This document shows positions 54,801-64,000 of a stretch of 64,000 bases of DNA, piece after piece. Position 1 is the stretch's first letter, and every line of letters starts with the position of its first letter. Under the pieces are notes generated by a model. The model was not told the origin of the DNA. It searched no databases and worked only from the letters and a program-made list of their open reading frames with translations. Made by a program: the position numbers and the translations under genes. Source of the DNA: Impatiens glandulifera (taxonomy: Eukaryota > Streptophyta > Magnoliopsida > Ericales > Balsaminaceae); assembly GCF_907164915.1 (NCBI RefSeq), contig NC_061867.1, positions 54,148,271 through 54,212,270 of the forward strand. The letters are read 5' to 3'.

Positions 54801-57800
54801 GACGGAGAAGGAGAAGGAGAAGGCTTTATCCCTGAGAAAGCTACCTAGAAAATTATATATAATTTTAATCTCATCTTTGAAATGGAAAAATATCTTATTA
54901 TTTTTTATAATCTCAAATTAGATTTTTAGAATCTATAATATCCATTCAGATTCACTTAATATTATAAATAAATTCAAAATTTTCATTAAAATAATGAAAA
55001 TATAAATATTATAAAAAAATATTCTTATAAAATGTTAATCAAAATGAACCTAGAATCATATATTATTTACTATCTCAAATCAGATTTTTCGAATCATATA
55101 GATTCACACTATATAGTTAATATTTAAAAAACTAATTATATTTATAAATACTTTCAAAATTTTCATTAAAATAATGAAAATATTAATATTAAATTTTTAT
55201 ATTTCAAATATTATAAAAAATATTCTTATAAAATGTTAATTAAAAGTAACCTAGAATGATATTACAATAAAATTGTATTGGTATGACAATTTAAAAAATT
55301 ACATTTTATTTTTCAAGGTTTATTTTATTTGTGTTATAATCATTACTAAATTATTATAATATTTTTTTTTAATAAATGACATACACTAAAAACTAATTTT
55401 ATTGTGTTTAAATGAATAACTAACTTTATTTGTCGTATACAAGATTAATGATCCATGTTAAAAACTGGTTTTCAAAATTATAATGAAAAAAAGTTTAGAA
55501 GGTTAAATTTTATAAATTAAGAAAAATAATTGATTAATCTAATAATATGTTTTTGTGACAGGAAAATTATCAAAATTCACATATATTTTCAATATTGTTG
55601 ACCTTTAAGAGTTTTAAAATTTGGCGTTTTATATTTGGAACATCTTAGTTTTCTATAGTAAATTCGAAAGTAGTCTTTGTCGCTTATAAGCTTCCATTAA
55701 TGTAATACATACTATAAATTTATATAAATCTGTTTCGGGTATTGATACAATTCCGTATGTATTGTTATTTTCTTTTAACAATTCATGATTCATACATACT
55801 TCTTGTATATTATTAATCAATTTCCATCTTTTAGAATCCATTAAAATCAAATGATTACAAATCCCCAAATTTAAAATCAAGAAAATGTTAGAAATCAAGT
55901 TTTAATCATTTGGAGTGTTCTGGGTTTGAATTGAATAGTACATCATAAAAACAATAATTGAGAGATCTTGATCAATCCACTCTCTGATTTATAATTTATA
56001 GTTGTAAAATTTAATTTATGTTTTTCAAATAATCCTTCAGTTAAACTTCAATTAGTATATTTAAAAGATGTAAATGAAGTATGTGCATATGCATAAGTCA
56101 TTTATGATCTTTTTTTTGTGAAGCTAATTAATTATAAATATCAAATCAGTTTTGGAAAAAAAAAAAGAATCAAATAAATTTTGACAAACTTTGATAGATG
56201 ATTGTGATCTAATTATAACTTCAATCGATCATCCTCTTTTTTACCAAATTTTCATCCTTCTTTATTTTGCCAATTTCAAATTCTAAAGGCGTCTATAGAA
56301 GATCACCAGAAAATCAATTTTTGATGAATGCTTGAACTTGTCAATTGATAGGCATTTTTGGTATCCAATTGTGAACTAAATTCAACTCCAATTGCTCTAA
56401 GTAAAATTTAAAACGCCTTAGATGACTTAAATATCTAAAACATTATTGTATTAGCTCTTTGTCATCTATTCTAATCCTAAAAGGTTGTGTGGAGGCAAGA
56501 AAGTAAGGTTCCAAAATTTCGATTTTTTGACTCTTTTTGTTACACTTTGGTAGATCTATTATAGAAAATCGAGTAGAAGTCAAAATTTTAAAATGCTATT
56601 TTATCTTTTTTGGTTTCTATTATAGAAAATCGAGTGGCGACTCTAAAGAAGTCGACAAACCTTGTCAAATTAACCTTTACTTTTTGTCATCATCTCATTT
56701 TGCGAAACGACCTCCGAGAAGTGTTTAACCTCGTTTTTTACGATATTTGAAAGCAATGTAAGTGTGGGCGTTAATTTGACATTACAAAGATAAAAACGTA
56801 TAAGTACTACTTCGTCCATCCCCGATTAACTACGATGCAATTAGAGGAAAATACAAATTCCATGTCATTTTTATGTTTAACGTAGCTTTGTTTATTTCGA
56901 TTTGACTCAAAACAAATTAAAACTATTATATATGTTTTCTTATATTTTTTTTAAAAGGACTCTCGTCATTATATAAATAAGTTTAAGAAGGGAAAAGTAG
57001 TAGATAATAAAACAAATATTTACTCCTACCACAATTAAATAAAAAGAAAGATTAAATCAAACATGCCAAAAGGGATTACAAATTTTCAAACAAGGGTACA
57101 AGTTAATAAAAAATATTTTATGATAATATATTGCATGTTGTGTTGTATTTTGACTAATAAAATTGACATCAATGTCTCATTCCTAACCATTGATCAAGTT
57201 TAATTACAACTATTCTAATGTCATTACAAATCTCGTCTTATGTTATTATAACTTTGAAATATTGTCTTGCATTTTTTTACGTCTAGACTATATTAAGTGG
57301 ATAATAATAAAAACAATTAAGTGTTGTCATCATCATATGCCAAGTCTTATTTTCATTCTTTGACATTTATAGTGACCCAATTCTTAGAGTGATGTGGGTG
57401 TGGACCGTGTGGTGTGGAGGCTTGATAAACATATTTTAGTCGGTTGAAAGATTGGATACTAGATTTGTCGATATCAAAATATTTCATTTTCTAAGATAGT
57501 TGAAACGTATTTTATTCAAAAAGAGAGGAAAAAAAGTGAAATAGAGGACGGGAGATTATCAATATGATGATTCTAATGAAATTTATGTTTGTTAGTAAAT
57601 CAAATATAAAACATATCTTGGGAGTTATAGATTTCTGGTTATGTTAACTCCTATTTTGATCGCTAAGTAAGAGTGGAAAAAAGAACTAAGATGATTAGCG
57701 ATAAGATAATGGATAATAAAATGTTGTTTGTTTGAAATTAAATTCAAATAATACAAATCAAATAAGGTAAATCCTTTTTAGAACCTAGTCTACTTTTTTA

Positions 57801-58239
57801 ATTTGACAAAAATAAAGATAAAGTTTATAATCAACCAAATCTTTCTAAACATGATATAAAAAAAAACATTTTTTCATCAATTTATCACCTACAAATATTG
57901 CATTTAATTTAATCACACATTAATACCAAAAGTAAATAAAATTATTTTTACTTTTTATTTTGTCAATTTTTAAAATAATTGTGATGTTGTTGATTGTGAA
58001 AAATAATAATCAAAACCACTTTTAAAAATTAATCGGAATTTGACTCATTGAAAAATAAAAATTATAATAATTTTATTTACATTTAGTATAGATGTGTGAT
58101 TGAATTATATGAAAAATATTTAGGTAAAATATGAATAAAAATATAATTTTTTATTATTATTATTTGAAATCATGGTATAGAAGAAAAATTGATTTGACAA
58201 ATCATTTTTTTTTTTCAAAGTAAAAAGTTATTAACTAGA
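54801..58239. other. AT-rich DNA, partly shared, otherwise unassigned
   Basis: 54.85-55.58 kb matches 2.4-3.6 kb (without Helitron, giving its empty site near 55.28 kb). Two paralogous pieces, CTAGAATCATAT.. and CTAGAATGATAT.., are tandem near 55.04 and 55.25 kb. 55.6-56.9 kb has no recognised content except a duplicated TCTATTATAGAAAATCGAGT (about 56555 and 56616). 57.1-57.6 kb weakly matches the 4.4-4.65 kb marker. No gene is supported. Confidence 0.45.
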
Positions 58240-58319
58240 AACTAGAAAGGCCATATTTCAAAGAAGTAAGTCAAAATGATTGAATCTCCAGATTATTTGC
58301 ACATAGACATTCATTAGTT

Positions 58320-58690
58320 TAAGTATACTCTTGGCTAAGCAACTAATTTCAAGAAAAAATAATGTTTAGAAACACAAATTAAACCAAATTTCAAATATAT
58401 AACTATAACTCAACATACTTTATATGAATTTTCTCCCAATCATTTTCAAACTATATAAAACTAAAATCAATAAGAAAAATCATTATTAACATTTATAACC
58501 CCAAGTATAACAAGTAAAGAACCTTTATATCGACAATGTTCAAGAAATAATTTGGTCCTTTCAACGTAAGAGGAAGAGGGCGGTTAGGATCCAAAACTAA
58601 TATTCAAACGCTAATTGGGAAATGTTTAATGTTTGAGCAAAGGTGAAGTAGAAATAATATAGAAGGCAAGAACCACTTGTTTATTTGTTT
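58320..58690 (-). pseudogene. Regulator relic F (very diverged)
   Basis: Two faint pieces lie in the right order: an exon 4-like segment (AAGTATACTCTTGGCTAAGCAACTA on the plus strand, about 58320-58345) and an exon 1-like segment (TCCTTTCAACGTAAGAGGAAG through ATGTTTGAGCAAAGGTGAAG, 58556-58650) with its 5' flank. Middle exons are gone. It is recognisable only by comparison with copies A-E. Confidence 0.5.
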
Positions 58691-58755
58691 GAAAATGAAT
58701 CAAGTTTTGTATATTAATATTTTCAAAATGAATGAAGCCATCAGTACTCAACAAT

Positions 58756-59465
58756 CACTCCTTACCAAAGAAATGTTAATGAAAAAAAACTCTCTTTAGA
58801 AAACACAAATTATTTTAATTCCAATTAAAATTTATTCACAAAAAGATAACATGATTGTAATTCTCGTCCTCACAATTCATAACCGACTATGCATACACAA
58901 ACCGACACAAACCAAAAGTTCTCACTTCTCATCTTCAAACCAAGTCAAGACATTCATGAAGATAAAAGACTGTTAAGAATATGAGCTAGATTTATCTTCT
59001 AATTCCAAACATGTTGTTTGGGTCATTTCTATAAGCATTATTTGAACTGCAAATGAGCAAATAGTGGAGATTAATAAAAGTATGATATGCTACAACTTAA
59101 AGAGAAATCTTATGTATTAGATTAAAGAAAAGATTTTTTCCCCAAGTCTTAAGGAGAAATCTGTTTATTTTTTATCATCATATTTGAATACATTATTACC
59201 TGTATAAGAATTTGAATTTGGACTAAATGATGCTACAACTTTTGTGATGAAAATGGAAATGAAAACTATGCTGGTAATGAGAAGATAGACATGGATCATG
59301 GACTTATTCAGTCTTTTAACTTCATGAATATCTATAACAAAGACTAGATTTAAGATTGAGAACTATTGGTTTGCGTTTGTGCGTGTCTGTGTCATCGATT
59401 ATGAATTGTGAGAATCAATTTACTGATCTCATTTTAAATTATGAAAACAGAAAGCTTGAGCATGG
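58756..59465. repeat. Long direct repeat, copy 1
   Basis: About 0.7 kb, matching 60216-60950. Near its ends are inverted segments (CTCACAATTCATAACCGAC.. and ..ATCGATTATGAATTGTGAG), so it may be a TIR element. It also contains traces of the regulator 3' flank. Confidence 0.65.
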
Positions 59466-59663
59466 AACTGGTTTAAAAAGAAAAAAATAGGGAAGAGAAT
59501 ATACGAAAGGAATGTTTTATTTTCTTTGGTATATCTTAACCACATCATCCTTATATAAAAACAAGATAAACTCTTCACATTTCCTATGATTAAGTAACAC
59601 AACATTTCATATGCCCTTCATCAATACTATTATAACCTTTCAAACAAATCTTATAAGTAGACG

Positions 59664-60170
59664 AATTTGTTCTAAGGAAATGCTTTAATAAAGATATATG
59701 CAAGTTGATCTCCGGTCTTTACGTGTTTAATCATCACTTCTTCATCATCCACCGCTTCACGGATGTAGTGATGTTTGAGGTTGATGTGCTTTGTTCGACT
59801 ATGAAATACCGCATTTTTTGACATAGTAATTGTCGATTTGTTGTCGCAAAAGTGAACAGTTGCCATGTCTTATTTCTTCCCATGTCTTCTAAAAAAAATC
59901 GTAACTAAACCACTTGACTTCGGCGAAGAAATTAACAACTCTCTCTTACTTATTCAACACCCATAAAAAAATACTCAAACCGAGTGAAAAACAAGACCCA
60001 GACGTACTCTTCATGTCATCCATATTTTCAACCCAATCACTATCACAAAATCCAACCAACTCGACATCTTCACTATCATTTCTTTCAAGCATGAGACCAT
60101 ACTCCATGGTCCCTTTTTATGCATCACATCAATCTCTTTGTTACTCCAAAATGAATTTATTAGTATAAAT
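59664..60170 (-). pseudogene. Copia RNase H fragment
   Basis: The minus strand carries KGTMEYGLMLERND, GFCDSDWVENMDDMKSTSG (about 60.1-60.0 kb), then in a shifted frame VHFCDNKSTITMSKN, FHSRTKHINLKHHYI and TGDQLAYIFIKAFP (59866-59672). This is the C-terminal RNase H of a Copia polyprotein of a different lineage from 44618-49406. Frameshifts and stops make it a dead scrap, and no LTR is identified. Confidence 0.85.
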
Positions 60171-60215
60171 TAAAGAACACATAAAATCCATAACATTAGA
60201 AATCATTCAAAATGA

Positions 60216-60950
60216 ATCACTCCTTTTAATGTAAAAAAACTCTCTTTACAAAACACAAATTATTTCATTCCAAATCAAATTGAATCACAAAAAGATAACA
60301 TGATTATAATTCTAGTCCTCACAATTCATAACCGACGACGCATACACAAACAGACGTAAACCAAGAGTTCTCACTTCTCATCTTCAAACCTAGTCTTATT
60401 TAAAAACATTCATGAAGATAAAAGACTAAGAATATGAGCCAGATTTATCTTCTAATTCCCATCATGGTTTTCATTTCCATTTTCCTCTCTAGAAGTTCTA
60501 ACAACATTCCTCCTCCACCTTGAATCATGATTCATGTTGTTTGAACTGCAAATGAGAAAACAGTGGAGATTAATAAAAGTATGATATGCTCTTAAATATT
60601 AGATAAAAGCAAAGATATCTTAGAGAGAAATCTGTTCATTTTTTATCATCATATTTGAATCCATTACCTGTATAAGAATTTGAATTTGGAACTAAATGAT
60701 GCTACAACTTCTTGTGATGAAAATGAAAATGAAAACTATGCTGGTAATGAGAAGATATATAGGTATGGATTGTGGACTTACCCAAACTTTTAACTTCATG
60801 AATATCTATAACAAAAACTAGGTTTAAGATTGAGAAACCTTAGTTTGCGTCTGTTTGTGTCTGTGTCATCGATTATGAATTGTGAGGATCAATTTACTGT
60901 TCTCATTCTACCTTATGAAGTTATCAAAATGGAAGGCTTGAGCAAGAACA
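60216..60950. repeat. Long direct repeat, copy 2
   Basis: Second copy of 58756-59465, with the inverted segments ACAAACAGACGTAAACCAAG and TTTGCGTCTGTTTGTG near its two ends. In addition it retains CTCTAGAAGTTCTAACAACATTC, which corresponds to the regulator 3' flank near 22.53 kb. Confidence 0.65.
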
Positions 60951-62425
60951 AGGATAGACTGCGGCGGCGGCAATGACGGCTATACATTTTGATTAGGGTT
61001 TCAACAAATCTCAGAATATTTTAGGGCTGATCCATAATATTATATAGCAGCTCTTAATGATGGATTTTGATATTCACCCTGAAATTATTGACATATTTTG
61101 ATATGGGTCATTGAAATTTGTTTCCTCTAATATAAGCCCTTAAAGTATTTAATAATTTTAATATAAAATAATTGTATTTTTTATTTTATTTTATAATAAA
61201 TTAATTCAAAAAGAATTATAAAAATTTAATTAGTAAATAATACAATATAACACGAAAAAAAATCCAAACATATAATTTATGATATAGATATAAATTATTG
61301 AATAAACAATTTTCAAAAATAAAACTCTCAATTGAAAAAGTTCAACGATCGTGTAATATGTTGAGAATTCCTAAAAAAACACATTTGAGTTCTTAAACGA
61401 TAAATGTTGAAGTAAAGTAAATCGAACGAACCAATGAAACCGTGTTGAAAGAATTTCTACCAAATATTCTGAGCGGCAATTAAAATTATTCTTAACCAAG
61501 GATTGAAAAGTAACGTCGAAAAAGGTTATGCTAAATGAAAATGGACAATTTACATATATGACCAAAATAGTGAAAAAATCATACAAGTATATGTAAGAAG
61601 TCATCCTTATGCAAAAACAAATTCATTAATTTTTAATAAAAATATGAAAAATAACTTCAGATTCAATTATTGCATCTCTTTTACTAAGGGAATGAACATG
61701 AACTTAAGAAATGATCATCAATCGGAAGGTATGAATAGTAATGACACATCAACAATTGAGAGTACTATTCAGGACTATAAAAATCGAGACGAAGAAATTG
61801 ATCGACTAAACAACATGACGGATCGAACAAAACATAAAATCAACTCAAATCTGAGTGATGAAAATAAAAACGAGGCACCTTTCGATGCTAAAAATATCAT
61901 CTAAAGGGCAAAAAAAAAATATTGATTTTTTAATTTGTCTAGAGTTTATTTTTTGAGAGAAATTAGGTCTAATGTTTTAAATGATTGTATTTAAAGGGAG
62001 TGTTTTTGTTCAAACTATATCAATTATTGACCGATTATATCAATAATATTTTGACCACTAAACCCGTCTTTAGTATAGACCCAAAATTATAAAGAATGAC
62101 TTTGATAACCATAAAATTAAAATTGGAGGAACAATCTCAATTCTTAAATTCGAATTAAAAAATCTAATTCTAATGAAATTCAAATTAGTGTGTTTTTATA
62201 ATTCTTAATTCCACTCTTTTAAACTCGAAATTGTAATTCTAAATATTTATTTTCTCTATATTTTTTAAACAAAAATATCTTATTATTTTTTATTATTTTT
62301 CATTTCAACACGGTTGACAGGTTGAATTGATAATGTTTTTTTTAATTTATGAAAATAAAATGCCGAATCGATATTGTTTTTCTAAATTTATAATAAGTTA
62401 ACATTTCAAACTAAATATAAATATA

Positions 62426-62460
<35 letters not shown>

Positions 62461-63096
62461 TTAGAAAGTTAAAATTTTGTATTGATATTTTGTTTTTTAA
62501 TTTAGGAAGTTGACATACCGAATCAATATCTTTTTTCTTAATTTAATTTAGTAAATTAACATTTGAAAACGATAATTTTTCTGGATGTGTGTTGACCTTC
62601 AAAATATCGTAACACTCTAGTTATCCTATCAAATCTATATCTTAATAATATGGATAATATATATTTAAATTTTTTTATTATATATATTTTTTTTCAACAT
62701 AGAAATTTAAATTTTTTAATTATGTTGAATTGATTTAGAATTTTAATACCAATTTCAGTCATCCAAAATATTCTACAAAATGGTTTTAAATGTTTGTTTA
62801 AATCCATATTTTTAATCTCTTATGCTGATAAATATTTTAATAGTTTTTTTTAAAAGGTTCATGTATATTAAAATTAAAAAAAAAAATTATTTGAGCAAAA
62901 CGATAAATCATGACATAAAAATAAAATAAATAAATAAAAATAAGAAAAAAACATACTTAATAAGTTATTGAGCTCGTAAATTTTCGAACGATTAACTCCC
63001 TAGTAAACTCTATTGACTTTTTGAACGAATCTTATAAAACGACAATTTCTTTTCAATTAGATAGTCCACCAATTAAATATATAGGTATGTCATATC
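60951..63096. other. AT-rich DNA with weak copy of the 8.5-9.2 kb segment
   Basis: 61.25-61.95 kb is a diverged copy of 8.46-9.2 kb and 29.95-30.75 kb. Short frames in it are frameshifted relative to each other. 62.4 kb has an (AT)n run. No gene is supported. Confidence 0.45.
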
Positions 63097-63184
63097 CAGG
63101 GACGGACGTACAGACATATGGGCTAGGGTGAGCTTATATCCGCCCCCAAATTTTGTAATTTTTTTATATAACCCATATAAGTTC

Positions 63185-63215
<31 letters not shown>

Positions 63216-63235
63216 GGGGCGGAGCCAGGATGAAA
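63097..63235. mobile_element. hAT-like terminal sequences
   Basis: CAGGGACGGACGTACAG (63097) and AGGGGCGGAGCCAGGATG (about 63217) are typical of plant hAT ends. The second directly precedes the TTF-type transposase relic and may be its terminus; an (AT)n run lies between. Partner ends are not in the window. Confidence 0.4.
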
Positions 63236-63244
63236 AATTACCTG

Positions 63245-63912
63245 GGGCTGACTCCAACTTGTGTTCCGCTTTTTTTTCAATAAAATTTCCACGATTATTA
63301 GAAGATGGAAACTCGCCATGCCCTCTCAATGCACACGCTTGCAAAGTGAGCCACCGAGTGATTTCAATAGTTATTGTAAACCGTAATCTGTTATTTTGTT
63401 TTTCATCTGAAAATTGTGCATTTAGTATTTTGTCAATATGACAAGGATATTCATTAGATTATCAAGATATTCAACTGCCCTATTATGTGGTGAAATATTA
63501 TATCCTATATGCATAACAAAAGAGCATTTATCCTCATCATTAACTCACTTTCAATATTTGAATCAATCTATTGTAAATGTAGGTTTTTGGGGTTGCTTAT
63601 GTTAAAACAAGAAACATGGGAAACAAAAAGCAACATCTTTCAAAGGAGAGTATTCTAACCAAGTAAATTTCTTAAACCAATGACTTTGGAACCGTCGATT
63701 TTGATTTCCAAATTTGGTCGGCGGGTACTCATCCTTAATAGGTTGATATGACCCCATCTTGATATAAGCTCGTCTAATTTCATCCCTTTGATTAAAAGGA
63801 TATTTCCATATCGGAAGACGTAATGTTGGATCAAGTTTAAGAGAACTTATATCAACATCAATTCTAGGAGATTTGTTAAGTTCTTGAGTAGGGATATCAA
63901 ATTCTTTATTTT
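63245..63912 (-). pseudogene. TTF-type zinc-finger hAT transposase relic (N-terminal part)
   Basis: Minus-strand reading: SPRIDVDISSLKLDPTLRLP, IWKYPFNQRDEIRRAYIKMG, RRFQSHWFKKFTWLEYSP and VAFCFPCFLF, then TAA, followed by PTFTID and VNDEDKCSFVMHIG with further stops. In another frame comes LQACALRGHGEFPSSNNRG (about 63.35-63.29 kb). This is the TTF finger and start of the DUF4371 region of ZMYM/TTF-like hAT transposases. In-frame stops and shifts show it is dead; the catalytic and dimerisation parts are absent. Confidence 0.85.
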
Positions 63913-64000
63913 AACTTGTTTATTAATATTAATTTATATTTTCTTATAAATTTTTGAAATAGTTAAAATTAAGAAATATAAAACATTATTATTATTATTT

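Noticed and set aside
54561..54848. 95-codon Asp-Gly protein
   Set aside because: Pure translation of a GGAGAC microsatellite; no start context, no splice context, and other units have different lengths.

Overview
The window is AT-rich nuclear DNA of a flowering plant, probably a eudicot. Evidence: spliced genes with plant-type GT..AG introns, a plant two-component/GARP regulator family, a eukaryotic tRNA-Leu with internal Pol III promoter boxes, and plant transposons of most classes (Copia, a Tat/Ogre-like long-LTR element, hAT, Helitron, MULE and DUF1985 relics). The species cannot be named from sequence alone.

The backbone is a diverged tandem segmental duplication. A unit of about 9-10 kb recurs: (i) a minus-strand response-regulator-like gene, (ii) its 5' flank with a SINE-like segment and a GAC-rich microsatellite, (iii) AT-rich DNA ending in a minus-strand MULE transposase relic, (iv) a short TIR element and one or more tRNA-Leu(CAA) genes, then the next regulator copy. 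Regulator copies lie at 1-691 (A, open but cut by the window edge), 14.39-18.76 kb (B, pseudogene split by a hAT), 22.62-23.73 kb (C, apparently intact), 31.82-31.94 kb (D, exon-1 scrap), 52.53-53.51 kb (E, pseudogene) and about 58.3-58.7 kb (F, faint relic).

Copy C reads as a five-exon, 247-residue protein: a complete receiver domain followed by a GARP DNA-binding domain that stops nine codons after the conserved SHLQ. In every readable copy the phospho-accepting Asp of the receiver is Glu, and one Mg-binding Asp is Ser in the copies where it can be read, so this is a pseudo-response-regulator fused to a B-type-like GARP domain. It is the most interesting gene here.

Transposons are nested in the duplications, and the paralogous units supply empty sites that fix insertion ends exactly. 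They are: a 2.0-kb hAT-type foldback element filled with inverted minisatellite arms (5713-7738); two Helitrons (2643-3304, 28908-29365); nested hAT MITEs (12688-14020 with 13162-13790 inside); a decayed 3.27-kb hAT with BED/DUF659/dimerisation transposase (14845-18115); and a 15.5-kb long-LTR array (35341-50861). That array has the order LTR-internal-LTR-internal-LTR with an exact 3664-bp period, and an intact Copia element (44618-49406) sits in its last LTR. The right end holds a Copia RNase H scrap, two long direct repeats and a TTF-type hAT transposase relic.

The only genes likely to be functional are regulator copy C (perhaps A), one or two tRNA-Leu(CAA) genes, and the Copia polyprotein. 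Most other open frames are shadows or repeat artefacts.
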